In this document: in pieces, positions 1 to 9,696 of the stretch
Position numbering within the stretch: position 1 is the first letter of the stretch
Layout of the letters: every line of letters begins with the position of its first letter
Assembly (NCBI RefSeq): GCF_017901135.1
Contig: NZ_CP072801.1
Span: forward strand, 3,996,501-4,060,500
Length of the DNA: 64,000 bases
Origin: Thiothrix litoralis
GTDB lineage: Bacteria; Pseudomonadota; Gammaproteobacteria; Thiotrichales; Thiotrichaceae
Direction of reading: 5' to 3'
Notes under the pieces: model-generated
What the model saw: the letters and a program-made list of their open reading frames with translations, nothing else
Databases searched by the model: none
Told to the model about the DNA's origin: nothing
Translations under genes and position numbers: made by a program

Positions 1-21
1 CTCCCCTTATCAGGGGAGGAG
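1..21. repeat. Short palindromic repeat, copy 1 (CTCCCC...GGGGAG type)
   Basis: The 21 bases are identical to 3122-3142 inside argS. The core is a CTCCCC / GGGGAG inverted repeat around TTATCA. It is translated here as part of the TPR protein. The element may extend upstream of the window. Confidence 0.7.
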
Positions 22-462
22 CAAGAGCACGCTGCCCGCTCCCTGAGCGAAGCCAAAGGGTGGCTGGAGCAGGCGGTGGCGGGTTTGAGGGCAGCGGGAG
101 CGCAACATCATTTACCACGCGGTCTGCTCGCCCGCGCTGCCTTTTTCCGCTACGCGCACGACGTTGCCCGCGCCCGGCAGGACTTGCAGGAAGTCTTCGA
201 GATCGCCGAACCCAGCGGGATGCGGCTGTTTTTGACGGATTATCATTTGGAGATGGCGCGGTTGATGCTGGCGGAGCAGGAAGAGGGCGTATGCAATACG
301 CCCCTACAGGGGACGGACGTAGGGGAGTATTGTATACGCCCTCTTGCTCTTCACGAACACATCGCCACAGCCGAACGTCTGATTACCGCCACCGGCTACC
401 ACCGCCGCGACCCTGAACTCGCCGAACTCCAACAACACCTTGCTACCGGAGCCACCCCATGA
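1..462 (+). CDS. C-terminal end of a TPR-rich (STAND NTPase-like) protein, 5' end outside the window
   Basis: The frame is open from base 1 to a TGA at 460-462, so only the last 153 residues are present. The sequence around LPRGLLARAAFFR, followed by an EIAEPSGM helix pair and ending near TGYHRRDPEL, resembles the C-terminal TPR repeats that I associate with large STAND/NACHT-type proteins. That family link is from memory and the N-terminal enzymatic or NTPase part is not visible. The stop overlaps the next start codon by four bases (ATGA), so it is probably cotranscribed with the thioesterase gene. A 65-bp palindromic repeat is inserted in frame at 281-345 and a second repeat type lies at the window edge. 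Confidence 0.6.
   Translation, partial: LPLSGEEQEHAARSLSEAKGWLEQAVAGLRAAGAQHHLPRGLLARAAFFRYAHDVARARQDLQEVFEIAEPSGMRLFLTDYHLEMARLMLAEQEEGVCNTPLQGTDVGEYCIRPLALHEHIATAERLITATGYHRRDPELAELQQHLATGATP
281..345. repeat. 65-bp palindromic element inside a coding region
   Basis: Two 27-base arms (281-307 and 319-345) are inverted copies with two mismatches, separated by 11 bases. The arm begins AAGAGGGCGTATGCAATACG. The TPR reading frame passes through the element without a stop. The left arm recurs for 27 identical bases inside argS (1986-2012). It looks like a REP-type mobile palindrome that tolerates insertion in genes. Confidence 0.85.
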
Positions 463-854
463 CCACCGACAACACCCACCCACGCGGAACCCTGATCCTG
501 CGCACCCTCGCGATGCCCAAGGACACCAACCCCAACGGCGACATCTTCGGCGGCTGGATCATGGCGCAAATGGACATCGCAGGCGGCATCCTTTCCAAAG
601 AAGTCGCTAAAGGCCGGGTGGTAACGGTGGCGGTCAATAGCATGAAATTCATCCGCCCCGTCAACGTGGGCGACGTAGTGTGCTGCTACGGTGACGTGCT
701 GAAAATCGGCACAACCTCCATCACCCTGCACCTGCAAGTGTGGGTCAAACCGCTGTGGCACGGCAGCGATACCGAACTGCGCTGGCAAGTGACCGAAGCC
801 GATTTCACCTACGTCGCCATCGACGAAAATGGCCACAAACGTCCGCTAGCGTAG
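459..854 (+). CDS. yciA: YciA-type acyl-CoA thioesterase (hotdog fold)
   Basis: The 131-residue protein has the length of E. coli YciA (about 132). It shows the hotdog signature PNGDIFGGWIMAQMDIAGG, with the Asn/Asp of the family active site, followed by the VNSMKFIRPVNVGD strand and central helix. Members hydrolyse a broad set of acyl-CoAs in the cytoplasm. The start overlaps the upstream TPR gene by ATGA, supporting translational coupling. No membrane segment is present. Substrate preference cannot be read from the sequence. Confidence 0.9.
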   Translation: MTTDNTHPRGTLILRTLAMPKDTNPNGDIFGGWIMAQMDIAGGILSKEVAKGRVVTVAVNSMKFIRPVNVGDVVCCYGDVLKIGTTSITLHLQVWVKPLWHGSDTELRWQVTEADFTYVAIDENGHKRPLA

Positions 855-857
855 GCA

Positions 858-1595
858 TCACGCCCCATTCACCCACCCCGGCAAGCGCCCCATCGCCCCT
901 TTCATCGCGGCATGAATCGCTTCGTAACCCGGCGAAAACTGCGTTACCAGTGCCCAGAACCGCTTGGAATGGTTCATCTCCACCGTATGGCACAGCTCGT
1001 GGATCAGCGTATAGCGCACCCATTCTGGCGGCAGCAGCATCAGCTTGTAATTCAGGTTGATATTGCCGCTGGAGGAACAGCTTCCCCAGCGGGTTTGCTG
1101 CCCCTTGACGCTGCAACGGGTGTAACGCAGCCCGGTTTCTTCCGCGAGTTGCTGTAACTGCTTGCCCAGATGGAGCTGCGCATAGCCGCGTAACCAATGG
1201 CGCAACGCAAATTGGCAATGTTCCGGGTCACTGATCGCCCCGGAAAGGGTCAGGGTGTGGTGTGCCACGTAATCCAGCCCAATATTCTTGCGGGCAGTCG
1301 GCGTATAAATAACCCGCAGACTTTCCCCGCTTGCCAGCAATTCTAGCCGTTCGGGCAAGGGGGAATCGGTAGTCGCGGGGGGCGTTTCGCGCTCGATTTT
1401 GCTCAGGGTAGTCGCCACCCACGCCAGTTGGCTGTTGACCCAATCGTGTACTTGGCGCGACCCGATGCCTGCTGGTTGCGTCACCACCAGACCCTTGTTG
1501 GGGTGCAATTGCATCCGTAAATACTTCGCCCGCGCCGATTGCCGTACCGTGTAATTCAGGGTGCGTCCGTCCGGCAAGGTCAGTGCTTTCATCAT
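858..1595 (-). CDS. YgjP-type zinc metallopeptidase (M48-related, DUF45)
   Basis: The 245-residue protein carries the HELCH zinc-binding motif followed by the downstream MNHSKRFW segment that supplies the third ligand in YgjP/DUF45 proteins. The N-terminal half has the family's [21 protein letters not shown] region. I start it at the ATG at 1595 because [12 protein letters not shown] begins the conserved part; a TTG seven codons upstream is possible. It is a soluble, cytoplasmic putative peptidase of unknown substrate. It is convergent with the thioesterase gene and divergent from argS, about 100 bp apart. Confidence 0.85.
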   Translation of the reverse strand: MMKALTLPDGRTLNYTVRQSARAKYLRMQLHPNKGLVVTQPAGIGSRQVHDWVNSQLAWVATTLSKIERETPPATTDSPLPERLELLASGESLRVIYTPTARKNIGLDYVAHHTLTLSGAISDPEHCQFALRHWLRGYAQLHLGKQLQQLAEETGLRYTRCSVKGQQTRWGSCSSSGNINLNYKLMLLPPEWVRYTLIHELCHTVEMNHSKRFWALVTQFSPGYEAIHAAMKGAMGRLPGWVNGA

Positions 1596-1693
1596 GCGAA
1601 TCCCATAATCCTGCAAATCAAGGTTCAGAATATTGGATTCTACAAGGCAAGCCGCCTAAAATCCCCCTTTTGCCCAAACCTGAAAAGAGCCTG

Positions 1694-3430
1694 ATGAATA
1701 TTCGCCAACTGCTTGATGACCGCATGACCGCCGCGCTGCACACCCTCGGCGCACCGGCTACCGTAACTGCCATTGTGAAACCTTCCGCCCGCCCCGAATT
1801 CGGCGATTATCAGGCCAACGGCGTGATGGCGGCCGCCAAGCAGTTGAAAGCCAACCCGCGTGAACTTGCCACCCGCTTGCTGGAAACGCTGGATTTGTCT
1901 GACCTCGCCGACAAGCTCGAAGTCGCGGGGCCGGGCTTTATCAATATCCACCTGAAAAACGAGTGGTTGAGTGGGGCGTTGGGGGGAGGGCGTATGCAAT
2001 ACGCCCCTACAGACCAAACCATCGTCGTGGATTATTCCGCACCCAACCTTGCCAAAGAAATGCACGTCGGCCACCTACGTTCCACCATCATCGGCGACGC
2101 TGTGGTACGGGTACTGGAATTCCAAGGCCACAAAGTCATTCGCCAAAACCACGTCGGTGATTGGGGCACGCAATTCGGGATGCTGATTGCGCACATGGTC
2201 AGCCTGCAAACGCAGGGCGGCGAGCTTTCCATGCAATTATCCGACCTCGAAACCTTTTACCGCGAAGCCAAGCAGCGCTTCGACGCTGAGCCTGATTTCG
2301 CCAATGCTGCGCGTGATTACGTGGTGAAACTGCAATCGGGTGATGCGGAATGCCTGCAACTGTGGCAGCAATTCATCGACATTTCCCTACACCATTGTGA
2401 GGCCATTTACGCGCGTCTGGGTGTGAGCCTGACCCGTGCGGATGTGATGCCGGAAAGTGCCTACAATGCCGACCTTGCCAACGTGGTCAGCGACTTGCAG
2501 GCCAAGGGCTTGTTGGTGGAAGATCAGGGCGCACAGTGCGCGTTCCTCGACGAATTCAAGAACAAGGATGGCAGCATTACCCCGATCATCGTGCAGAAAA
2601 CCGGCGGCGGCTACCTGTACGCCACCAGCGACCTTGCGGCAGTGCGTTACCGTAGCGGCACGTTGAAGGCCGATCGTGCGCTGTATTTCACCGATGCCCG
2701 TCAAGCGCTGCATTTCCAGCAAGTGTTCCTGTTGGCACGTAAAGCCGGGTTCGCGAGTGACACCATTTCCCTCGAACACATGCCATTCGGCAATATGCTC
2801 GGCGAAGACGGCAAGCCTTTCAAAACCCGCACTGGCGGTACGGTCAAGTTGGTAGATTTGCTGGCAGAAGCTGAAGAACGCGCCTTCACCCTCGTCACCG
2901 ATAAAAACCCGGAACTCGACGAAATCGAACGCCATGACATTGCCCGCACTGTCGGTATCGGCGCAGTTAAATACGCCGACCTCTCCAAAAACCGCAACTC
3001 GGATTACATCTTCAACTGGGAATCCATGCTCAGTTTCGAGGGCAATACCGCGCCGTATTTGCAGTACGCCTACGCTCGCATCAAAAGCATTTTCAGAAAG
3101 GCAGAAGAAACCCCTCCCGGCCTCCCCTTATCAGGGGAGGAGGCGAAGATTTCGCTGCATGAAGTGGCTGAACGTACCTTGGCGATGAAGCTGCTGCAAT
3201 TCACCGAAGCGACGGATAGCGTGGCGAAAGAAGGCTTGCCGAACCACCTGTGTACTTATTTGTACGAGCTGGCGGGCAATTTCATGAGCTTCTACGAAGC
3301 CTGCCCGATCCTCAAGGATGGCGTGGTGGAAGAGGTGCGTAATAGCCGTTTGCAACTGGCAAACCTGACCGCGCAAACCCTGCAAACCGGCTTGGGTTTG
3401 CTGGGGATTGGGGTGATGGAGCGGATGTAA
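1694..3430 (+). CDS. argS: Arginyl-tRNA synthetase
   Basis: This class I synthetase charges tRNA-Arg. At 578 residues it matches the usual length (E. coli 577). The N-terminal additional domain is followed by [19 protein letters not shown], with HVGH as the HIGH signature near residue 125, and by the [14 protein letters not shown] loop that replaces KMSKS in this family. The C-terminal anticodon-binding helices end at IGVMERM. The start at 1694 fits the conserved [11 protein letters not shown]. Two palindromic repeats are translated in variable linkers: [13 protein letters not shown] just before the catalytic domain and [13 protein letters not shown] before the C-terminal domain. Its stop lies one base from the convergent pilU stop. 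Confidence 0.97.
   Translation: MNIRQLLDDRMTAALHTLGAPATVTAIVKPSARPEFGDYQANGVMAAAKQLKANPRELATRLLETLDLSDLADKLEVAGPGFINIHLKNEWLSGALGGGRMQYAPTDQTIVVDYSAPNLAKEMHVGHLRSTIIGDAVVRVLEFQGHKVIRQNHVGDWGTQFGMLIAHMVSLQTQGGELSMQLSDLETFYREAKQRFDAEPDFANAARDYVVKLQSGDAECLQLWQQFIDISLHHCEAIYARLGVSLTRADVMPESAYNADLANVVSDLQAKGLLVEDQGAQCAFLDEFKNKDGSITPIIVQKTGGGYLYATSDLAAVRYRSGTLKADRALYFTDARQALHFQQVFLLARKAGFASDTISLEHMPFGNMLGEDGKPFKTRTGGTVKLVDLLAEAEERAFTLVTDKNPELDEIERHDIARTVGIGAVKYADLSKNRNSDYIFNWESMLSFEGNTAPYLQYAYARIKSIFRKAEETPPGLPLSGEEAKISLHEVAERTLAMKLLQFTEATDSVAKEGLPNHLCTYLYELAGNFMSFYEACPILKDGVVEEVRNSRLQLANLTAQTLQTGLGLLGIGVMERM
1986..2012. repeat. Half of the 65-bp palindromic element, inside argS
   Basis: The 27 bases are identical to 283-309, the left arm and edge of the palindrome in the TPR gene. 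In argS it encodes roughly GRMQYAPT at the junction between the N-terminal domain and the catalytic core, a place where length varies between homologues. The right arm is absent. Confidence 0.85.
3122..3142. repeat. Short palindromic repeat, copy 2 (CTCCCC...GGGGAG type), inside argS
   Basis: It is identical to 1-21 and is preceded by a C-rich stretch (CCCCTCCCGG). It is translated in frame as LPLSGEE in a linker between the catalytic and anticodon-binding regions. Confidence 0.85.
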
Positions 3431-3431
3431 C

Positions 3432-4610
3432 TTACGTCAGTTCCACCTCTGGTTTTGGTTCCAGCGACAAATTTGCCATGAAATCAGCACTTGCGGCCGT
3501 GGATTTGGCTTCAGGTGCTGCTGCCGCTGCTGTCGGACGTGGTTTCGCCAGATTCCCCGACAGGTTGATCTTGAGCTTGAGGTTGCTGGGGGAATCGGCG
3601 TTGCGCAAGGTTTCTGCCAGTGAGATTTGCCCTGCCAGATACAGCTTGTAGAGGTGACTGTCGAAGGTTTGCATTCCCTGTTCTTCGGACTTTTCCATGA
3701 TTTCTTTGATGGCGTGCACGTCGCCTTTCATGATCAGGTCGCGAATCATCGGTGTGCCGAGCAGGATTTCGATGGCGGCAACGCGCTTGCCGTCAATGGT
3801 GGGGATCAGGCGTTGCGAGACGAAGGCTTTGAGGTTGAGGGATAAATCCATCAGCAATTGGTGGCGGCGTTCTTCGGGGAAGAAGTTGATGATGCGGTCG
3901 AGCGCTTGGTTGGCGTTGTTAGCGTGCAGGGTGGACAGGCACAGGTGGCCTGTTTCGGCGAAGGCTAGGGCGTGTTCCATGGTTTCTTGGGCGCGGATTT
4001 CACCGATCAGGATCACATCGGGCGCTTGGCGCAGGGTATTTTTCAGCGCATCTTCGTAGCTGTCGGTGTCGACGCCGACTTCGCGCTGGTTGATGATACA
4101 TTTTTTGTGCGGATGCACGTATTCCACCGGGTCTTCGATGGTGATGATATGCCCGTCAGCCGAAGCATTGCGGTGGTCGATCAGTGCGGCGAGTGAAGTC
4201 GATTTGCCCGAACCTGTGCCGCCGACGAACAGGATCAGCCCGCGTTTTTCCATGATCACGTCTTTGAGCACTTGCGGCAGGCCGAGTTTGTCGGCGTTGG
4301 GAATGTCGGTTTTGATATTGCGGATGACCATCGCGATTTTGTGGCGCTGCTTGAAAATATTGACGCGGAAACGGCCAACGCCTTCTTCGCTGATGGCGAG
4401 GTTCATTTCGGGTTTGTGTTCAAACTGCTGCTGCTGTTCTTTGTTCATTAGCTCGTAAGCCATGTCCTTGAGCATTTCCGGGGTCATGACGACTTTATCG
4501 AGGGCTTTGAGTTTGCCTTGGAATTTGGCTTTGGGTTCGAGATCGGCGGTGAGGTACAGGTCGGAACCGTCGTAATGGGCGAGGATACGCAGATAGTCTT
4601 TGAGTTTCAT
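3432..4610 (-). CDS. pilU: Type IV pilus retraction ATPase PilU
   Basis: This 392-residue PilT/PilU-family hexameric ATPase drives pilus disassembly at the inner membrane and supports PilT in twitching. The Walker A motif GGTGSGKST lies near residue 133, the Asp box is ITIEDPVEYVH, the Walker B region is APDVILIGEIRAQETM, and the His box is HLCLSTLHANN. The C-terminal tail after the conserved core is long and Ala/Pro-rich, which favours PilU (about 380 residues) over PilT (about 345). It stands alone: pilT is not adjacent. It is divergent from rsuA across 55 bp. Confidence 0.93.
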   Translation of the reverse strand: MKLKDYLRILAHYDGSDLYLTADLEPKAKFQGKLKALDKVVMTPEMLKDMAYELMNKEQQQQFEHKPEMNLAISEEGVGRFRVNIFKQRHKIAMVIRNIKTDIPNADKLGLPQVLKDVIMEKRGLILFVGGTGSGKSTSLAALIDHRNASADGHIITIEDPVEYVHPHKKCIINQREVGVDTDSYEDALKNTLRQAPDVILIGEIRAQETMEHALAFAETGHLCLSTLHANNANQALDRIINFFPEERRHQLLMDLSLNLKAFVSQRLIPTIDGKRVAAIEILLGTPMIRDLIMKGDVHAIKEIMEKSEEQGMQTFDSHLYKLYLAGQISLAETLRNADSPSNLKLKINLSGNLAKPRPTAAAAAPEAKSTAASADFMANLSLEPKPEVELT

Positions 4611-4665
4611 GAGTACTTTCCTTTATTGTTATGGATTTTTTCCGCCATTATAGCAGTAAAATCCT

Positions 4666-5349
4666 ATGCGTTTAGATCAGTTCGTCAGTCAAGCCGCCGC
4701 CATTACGCGGGTGGATGCTCAACAAGCCATTCGTTGTGGTTGGGTGGATGTTGAGGGTAAAACCATCACCAAAACCTCTACGCACATTGACCCAACAGCG
4801 GCAGTGACGTTGGATGATGCGTTGATTACCTTGCCGGGTGATATTTATTTGATGTTACATAAACCGGCAGGTGTGGTGAGTGCCACGGAAGACCCTGAGC
4901 ATCAGACCGTGTTGGATTTGATTGATCATCCGCACCGCAAGACGCTGCGGATAGTGGGGCGTTTGGATAAGGATACGACAGGTTTGTTGCTGTTGACCAA
5001 TGATGGCGACTGGTTGCACCGCATTACTGCCCCGAAAAGCCATGTGCCGAAAACCTATCTGGCAACGCTGGCATGGGCGCTGACGGAAGAGGGCGCGGAA
5101 CAGTTACGCGCCGGGGTGCAATTGCATGGCGAAAAGGGGCTGACCAAGCCTGCGGAGGTGGAAATCCTGCCCGACCAGCAGGCGCGGATCACGATTTCCG
5201 AAGGCAAATACCATCAGGTGAAGCGTATGTTTGCGGCAGTGGGAAATCGGGTGGGGTCGCTGCATCGCGAGCGGATTGGTGAATGGGTGCTGGATGCGGC
5301 GCTAGCACCGGGAGAATGGAAGGTTCTGAACCTGGATTCGTCGGATTAA
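4666..5349 (+). CDS. rsuA: 16S rRNA pseudouridine-516 synthase RsuA
   Basis: The 227-residue protein has an N-terminal S4 RNA-binding domain (MRLDQFVSQAAAITRVDAQQ) and the catalytic motif GRLDKDTTGLLLLTNDG with the nucleophilic Asp. The C-terminal EGKYHQVKRMFAAVGNRV block is typical of RsuA/RluB/E/F enzymes. RsuA modifies U516 of 16S rRNA. RluE or RluF is a less likely alternative. It is monocistronic and followed by an imperfect hairpin. Confidence 0.85.
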   Translation: MRLDQFVSQAAAITRVDAQQAIRCGWVDVEGKTITKTSTHIDPTAAVTLDDALITLPGDIYLMLHKPAGVVSATEDPEHQTVLDLIDHPHRKTLRIVGRLDKDTTGLLLLTNDGDWLHRITAPKSHVPKTYLATLAWALTEEGAEQLRAGVQLHGEKGLTKPAEVEILPDQQARITISEGKYHQVKRMFAAVGNRVGSLHRERIGEWVLDAALAPGEWKVLNLDSSD

Positions 5350-5414
5350 GATGATTAACTATGATGCGAGCACACGCTGAATCACACTAATCATGCTAAT
5401 CCGATGAATCCCGG
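5331..5414. terminator. Long imperfect inverted repeat between rsuA and ilvA
   Basis: Arms of 18 bases (5331-5348 and 5397-5414) pair with two mismatches. The left arm includes the rsuA stop codon. The hairpin sits between two convergent genes and could end transcription from both sides. There is no long T-run, so the role is inferred. Confidence 0.45.
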
Positions 5415-5435
5415 TTCAGACAAATACAGATCAGA

Positions 5436-6950
5436 TTATCCGAGGAAGCGCTGGTAAGCGGGATTTTCGGTCTCATCCCAATACTCATACCCCAGCTTGT
5501 TGAGGAACTCGCAGAACTCGTCGCGTTCCTGTGGCGGGACTTGAATGCCGACCAACACGCGCCCAAAATCCGAGCCATGATTGCGGTAATGGAACAGGCT
5601 GATGTTCCAGCCCGCGCTCATGCTGGTGAGGAAGTGCAGTAACGCGCCGGGGCGTTCCGGGAACATGAAGCGGTACAGTACTTCGTTTTTCGCGCCGCTG
5701 GAATGCCCGCCGACCATGTAGCGCAAGTGTAGTTTGGCGACTTCGTTATCGGTCAGGTCAGTGAAGGAGTAGCCGCGTGTGTGTAAGTCCTGCAACAGGG
5801 TTTCGCGTTCTGGCTTGCCGCCGGAAATCTTCACTCCGGCAAAGACTTGAGCGTCGTGCGCATCCGAATAGCGGTAGTTGAATTCGCTGATGGTGCGGTT
5901 GCTGATGGCGTGGCAAAATTCGCGGAAACTGCCGGGGCGTTCGGGGATGGTCACTGCCAGCAACATTTCGCGGCCTTCGCCCAACTCGGCACGTTCGGCG
6001 ACGTGGCGCAGGCGGTCGAAGTTGATGTTCGCGCCGCTGGCAATGCCGATCAGGTGTTTACCTTGCACTTGCTCGCGGGCGACGTATTTTTTGATGCCTG
6101 CCACGGCTAATGCGCCAGCGGGTTCTAGCAGGGTACGGGTGTCTTCAAACACGTCCTTGATGGCGGCGCAGGTTTCGTCGGTGCTGACCAAGATTACTTC
6201 GTCGACAACGTGTCGGGCAATTTCAAAGGTGTTTTCGCCAACCAACTTTACCGCCGCGCCATCGGCAAACGTACCCACTTGTGCGAGTTGTACCCGTTCG
6301 CCTGCTGCCAAGGAGGTGTATAGGGTGGGCGCTTCTTCATGTTCTACACCGATGATTTTGATGTCGGGGTAAAGGTATTTGAGGTAACTGCCGACGCCTG
6401 CAATCAGGCCGCCGCCACCGACGCACAGGAATACCGCGTCAATCGGGTCGGAATGTTGGCGCAAGATTTCCATGCCAATCGTGCCTTGCCCGGCGATCAC
6501 GTCGAGATCGTCGAAGGGGTGCACGAAGGTCATGTGCTGTGCGCGTTCGAGTTCGCGGGCGTGGGCGTAGGCTTCGTCGTAGGAGTTGCCGTGCAATACC
6601 GCATTGCCACCAAAGGCTTTGACCGCGTTGACTTTGATTTCCGGGGTGGTCTTGGGCATGACGATGGTGGTCTTGATGCCGAGCTTGGAACCGGACAGCG
6701 CTACGCCTTGTGCATGGTTGCCTGCGGAGGCAGCGACTACGCCGTGAGCGCGTTCTTCCGGGGTTAGCAGGAACATTTTGTTGAATGCGCCGCGCAGCTT
6801 GAAGGAGAACACTGGCTGCAAGTCTTCGCGCTTCAGGAAGATTTCATTGCCCAGCCGTGAACTCAGGCTACGCGCCCGATCCAGTGGGGTTTCGATAGCC
6901 ACGTCGTAGACGCGGGCGGTGAGGATGCGTTTGATCAGCGATTTGTTCAT
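5436..6950 (-). CDS. ilvA: Biosynthetic threonine ammonia-lyase (threonine deaminase)
   Basis: This PLP enzyme converts threonine to 2-oxobutanoate, the first step toward isoleucine. The 504 residues match the long, allosteric form (E. coli 514). The PLP lysine is K51 in [11 protein letters not shown], and the phosphate-binding glycine loop is [15 protein letters not shown]. Two ACT-like regulatory domains fill the C-terminal third (RPGSFREFC and [13 protein letters not shown]), as expected for feedback control by isoleucine and valine. It is divergent from rpiA with 93 bp between the starts. No leader peptide was seen. Confidence 0.96.
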   Translation of the reverse strand: MNKSLIKRILTARVYDVAIETPLDRARSLSSRLGNEIFLKREDLQPVFSFKLRGAFNKMFLLTPEERAHGVVAASAGNHAQGVALSGSKLGIKTTIVMPKTTPEIKVNAVKAFGGNAVLHGNSYDEAYAHARELERAQHMTFVHPFDDLDVIAGQGTIGMEILRQHSDPIDAVFLCVGGGGLIAGVGSYLKYLYPDIKIIGVEHEEAPTLYTSLAAGERVQLAQVGTFADGAAVKLVGENTFEIARHVVDEVILVSTDETCAAIKDVFEDTRTLLEPAGALAVAGIKKYVAREQVQGKHLIGIASGANINFDRLRHVAERAELGEGREMLLAVTIPERPGSFREFCHAISNRTISEFNYRYSDAHDAQVFAGVKISGGKPERETLLQDLHTRGYSFTDLTDNEVAKLHLRYMVGGHSSGAKNEVLYRFMFPERPGALLHFLTSMSAGWNISLFHYRNHGSDFGRVLVGIQVPPQERDEFCEFLNKLGYEYWDETENPAYQRFLG

Positions 6951-7043
6951 GGTTCCAACTTTTGCGGCTGTGCCTTTACGTGTGCGCTAGTATATTGCAA
7001 ACTCGGGCTTGAGAAAGATTTTTGCAACATCACAGGAAAGTTT

Positions 7044-7700
7044 ATGAGTCAGGATGCTATGAAAAAAGCGGCAGCAGAAGCCGCATTAGCCTATGTCCAG
7101 CCGGGCATGATCGTCGGGATTGGTACAGGTTCGACCGCCAACCATTTCATCGACCTGCTGGCGGGGATCAAGCATAAGGTGGAAGCCACGGTAGCCAGCT
7201 CCATCGCCAGCGCCCAGCGTCTGGAAAGCCACGGTATCCGCGTGCTGGATTTAAACGAAGCCGGGGAGCTGTCGCTGTACGTGGATGGCGCGGATGAGTC
7301 CGACGAAAACCTCAACCTGATCAAGGGCGGTGGCGGTGCTTTGACCCGCGAAAAGATCGTCGCGGGTGCGAGTGCGAAGTTTGTGTGCATCGCCGATGAC
7401 ACCAAGTTGGTGAAGGTGATGGGCAAGTTCCCGCTGCCGATCGAAGTCATTCCGATGGCAGAAGCGCTGGTGGCGCGTGAAATGATCAAGCTGGGCGGCA
7501 AGCCGGTGTTGCGTGCCGGTTTCACCACGGATAACGGCAATATTATCCTCGACATTCACGGGCTGGAAATCACCGATCCGGTGGCGCTGGAAAACCGTAT
7601 TAACCAGATTCCGGGTGTTGTGACTAACGGCCTGTTTGCGATCCGCCCTGCGGATGTGCTGATTCTGGGTGGTCCGAACGGTGTGCGCACGCTTGTCTAA
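7044..7700 (+). CDS. rpiA: Ribose-5-phosphate isomerase A
   Basis: It interconverts ribose-5-phosphate and ribulose-5-phosphate in the pentose phosphate and Calvin pathways. The 218 residues match the family (E. coli 219). It has the [15 protein letters not shown] phosphate loop, YVDGADE with the catalytic acid, and [12 protein letters not shown]. An AGGAAAG ribosome-binding site lies eight bases before the ATG. The 3' end overlaps the next membrane-protein gene. Confidence 0.97.
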   Translation: MSQDAMKKAAAEAALAYVQPGMIVGIGTGSTANHFIDLLAGIKHKVEATVASSIASAQRLESHGIRVLDLNEAGELSLYVDGADESDENLNLIKGGGGALTREKIVAGASAKFVCIADDTKLVKVMGKFPLPIEVIPMAEALVAREMIKLGGKPVLRAGFTTDNGNIILDIHGLEITDPVALENRINQIPGVVTNGLFAIRPADVLILGGPNGVRTLV

Positions 7701-8319
7701 AGCAGGCGTTGTCACCAATGCGTTGACATGGATGGCAAGCATCGTTTTGATGTTTGCCATTTTTTTGGGTGTTTGGGAGGCACTGTTGACGTTGTACCGC
7801 TGGTTGCCGGAGGCTGTGCCACAGCGGCAGGAAATCGTGGCGTATTTGCTGGGCGGTGTGACCGATGGCGTGCTGGAAGTCACCTACCTCAATTTTGTTG
7901 AGCGCTATCACCTGTTGGATGTGCGCCAATTGTTTACCCAGATTAGTTACCTGTTTTATGGGGTGTTGGCTGTCAGCGTGTTATTGCTGGGGTTGCAGCG
8001 GCGGTTTGCTCAAGGCCGGGTGTTAGTGCGCACGGGGTATTTGGGGTTGGCGGCTATCTTATTGCCGGGGGTAGTGATGCTGTTGGGTGGGTTTGTGCCG
8101 CTGTTTATTTTCTTGCATACGCTGTTGTTCCCGGAGGGGACGTGGGTCTTCCCGGATGATAGCCCGCTGATCCAGTTGTTTCCGCTGGCGTATTTCTTTC
8201 GCTTTGGCATGGTGTATGTGGGGGTGCTGGTGTTGAGCTTTGCTGGCTTGCTAGTATGGGGGAAACTCAGAAAGGAGGCTCACCATGCGTATCGGCATTC
8301 CCAAGGAAATCAAAAATAA
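7669..8319 (+). CDS. Integral membrane protein, DUF1461-like
   Basis: The protein has about four hydrophobic helices (roughly residues 18-40, 95-112, 120-145, 185-205) and a non-membrane loop [22 protein letters not shown]. That loop resembles the signature I remember for DUF1461/TIGR01906 proteins, which have no known function. The start is uncertain: a GTG at 7669 overlaps rpiA by 32 bases, and a TTG at the rpiA stop or the ATG at 7732 are alternatives. The 3' end overlaps the alanine dehydrogenase gene by 35 bases, so rpiA, this gene and ald probably form one transcript. Confidence 0.7.
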   Translation: MVRTVCARLSKAGVVTNALTWMASIVLMFAIFLGVWEALLTLYRWLPEAVPQRQEIVAYLLGGVTDGVLEVTYLNFVERYHLLDVRQLFTQISYLFYGVLAVSVLLLGLQRRFAQGRVLVRTGYLGLAAILLPGVVMLLGGFVPLFIFLHTLLFPEGTWVFPDDSPLIQLFPLAYFFRFGMVYVGVLVLSFAGLLVWGKLRKEAHHAYRHSQGNQK

Positions 8320-9271
8320 CGAGTACCGGGTTGCGTTGACACCGGATGCGGTGGCAGAACTGGTGCGGCAAGGTCACACGCTTGCTGTGCAATGTGGCGC
8401 GGGGGAGGGTGCGGGTTTCAGCGACAGCGACTATACGCAGGCGGGGGCGCAAGGCTTACCGGATGCGCAGTCGGTTTACCAGTTTGCTGAACTGGTTATC
8501 AAGGTGAAAGAGCCGCAGCCGGAAGAATATGCGCTGATCCGCGCTGACCATACCCTGTTTTGTTTCCTGCATCTGGCGGCGAATCCGGCGCTGGAAGATT
8601 TCCTCAATACCCAAGGTACGCGCTACATCCCGTTTGAACAGGTGCGTGATGCGCTGGGCGGTTTGCCCTTGCTGGCGCCTATGTCTGAAATTGCTGGGCG
8701 ACTGGCAATACAGGCGGGGGCGCATTGGCTGGAACGGGCGCAAGGCGGCGCAGGTATCTTGCTCGGCGGCATTCCGGGCGTAGAACCGGGCAAGGTGCTG
8801 ATCATCGGCGCAGGCAATGTGGGGTCGCAAGCGGCACTCATGGCGGTTGGGATGGGCGCACGCGTGGTGGTGCTTGACCGTAACCGGGCGGCGTTGCAGC
8901 GCATTCAGTCTTTGCTGGGGTTTCGGGTGGAAACCGCGTTGGCCTCGGCAGAGGTGATCCGGCGTCATTTGCCGGATGCTGATCTGGTGGTGGGTGCGGT
9001 GTTGATTCCCGGCAAGGCTGCACCCAAAGTCATTTCGCGTGCTGATCTGGATTTGCTGCGGCCGGGCAGGGTGCTGGTCGATGTGGCCATCGACGAGGGT
9101 GGGTGTTTCGAGACTTCACGCCCCACCACCCACGCTGACCCGGTGTTTGCGGTGGAAGGGCGCTTGCATTATTGCGTGGCAAATATGCCGGGAGTTGTGC
9201 CGCAAACCGCTTCGCGTGCCTTGAGTGCAATGGTGGTGCACTATCTGCCTGAAGTGCTTGACCGGGGTTAG
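8285..9271 (+). CDS. ald: Alanine dehydrogenase, C-terminally short
   Basis: It has the alanine dehydrogenase/PNT N-terminus [20 protein letters not shown], the VKVKEP-like substrate region (IKVKEPQPEEYALI) and the Rossmann motif VLIIGAGNVGSQAALMAVGMGA. The enzyme reversibly deaminates alanine to pyruvate with NAD. It is 328 residues long against about 370 for the family, ending at HYLPEVLDRG where homologues continue for roughly 40 residues. An AGGAGG-like site (AAAGGAGG) precedes the ATG. The stop overlaps the convergent lipoprotein stop. I saw no frameshift that would restore the tail. Confidence 0.85.
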   Translation: MRIGIPKEIKNNEYRVALTPDAVAELVRQGHTLAVQCGAGEGAGFSDSDYTQAGAQGLPDAQSVYQFAELVIKVKEPQPEEYALIRADHTLFCFLHLAANPALEDFLNTQGTRYIPFEQVRDALGGLPLLAPMSEIAGRLAIQAGAHWLERAQGGAGILLGGIPGVEPGKVLIIGAGNVGSQAALMAVGMGARVVVLDRNRAALQRIQSLLGFRVETALASAEVIRRHLPDADLVVGAVLIPGKAAPKVISRADLDLLRPGRVLVDVAIDEGGCFETSRPTTHADPVFAVEGRLHYCVANMPGVVPQTASRALSAMVVHYLPEVLDRG

Positions 9272-9696
9272 CGGCAAGCGTCCAGCATGACCTTGTTCCA
9301 CTTCGCGGAATAGTCCAGCGCTACGGTCAGGTAGCGGCGGTGGTTTTCGCCGTACAGCGCATCCGTTACCCCATCCAGACATTCGGTCGGGCAATTGCCT
9401 GTTAGGCTGGCGAAGACCGTTGGATCAACGCCGGGAACGCTGCTGCCACGCCCGGCATTACACAGGAAATAACGCTTGCCTTGGCTGATGGAGGCTTTTG
9501 CCTCGGCTTCCGGGTTGCGGGCTTGCAGGATGGGTAATTGCTCGGCGTAGTGCCGCTCTTTTTTGGCGCTGATTTCCGCAGCGGAGGGGATGTGAATACC
9601 GCCGCTGTTATTGCTGCTGCCGGTATCCGTGGCAACCGTTTCGTGACAGGCTATCAGGCCAGTGGCGCAGAGTAGTGCTAATAAGGTGTGTTTCAT
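9268..9696 (-). CDS. Small lipoprotein of unknown function
   Basis: The 142-residue protein starts MKHTLLALLCATGLIAC, a signal peptide with lipobox LIAC. The mature part holds four further cysteines (FLCNAG, NCPTECLDG, LDAC) that could form disulfides. I do not recognise the family. The start overlaps the end of the metalloprotease gene upstream by four bases (ATGA), so the two are translationally coupled and may work together outside the cytoplasm. Confidence 0.75.
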   Translation of the reverse strand: MKHTLLALLCATGLIACHETVATDTGSSNNSGGIHIPSAAEISAKKERHYAEQLPILQARNPEAEAKASISQGKRYFLCNAGRGSSVPGVDPTVFASLTGNCPTECLDGVTDALYGENHRRYLTVALDYSAKWNKVMLDACR

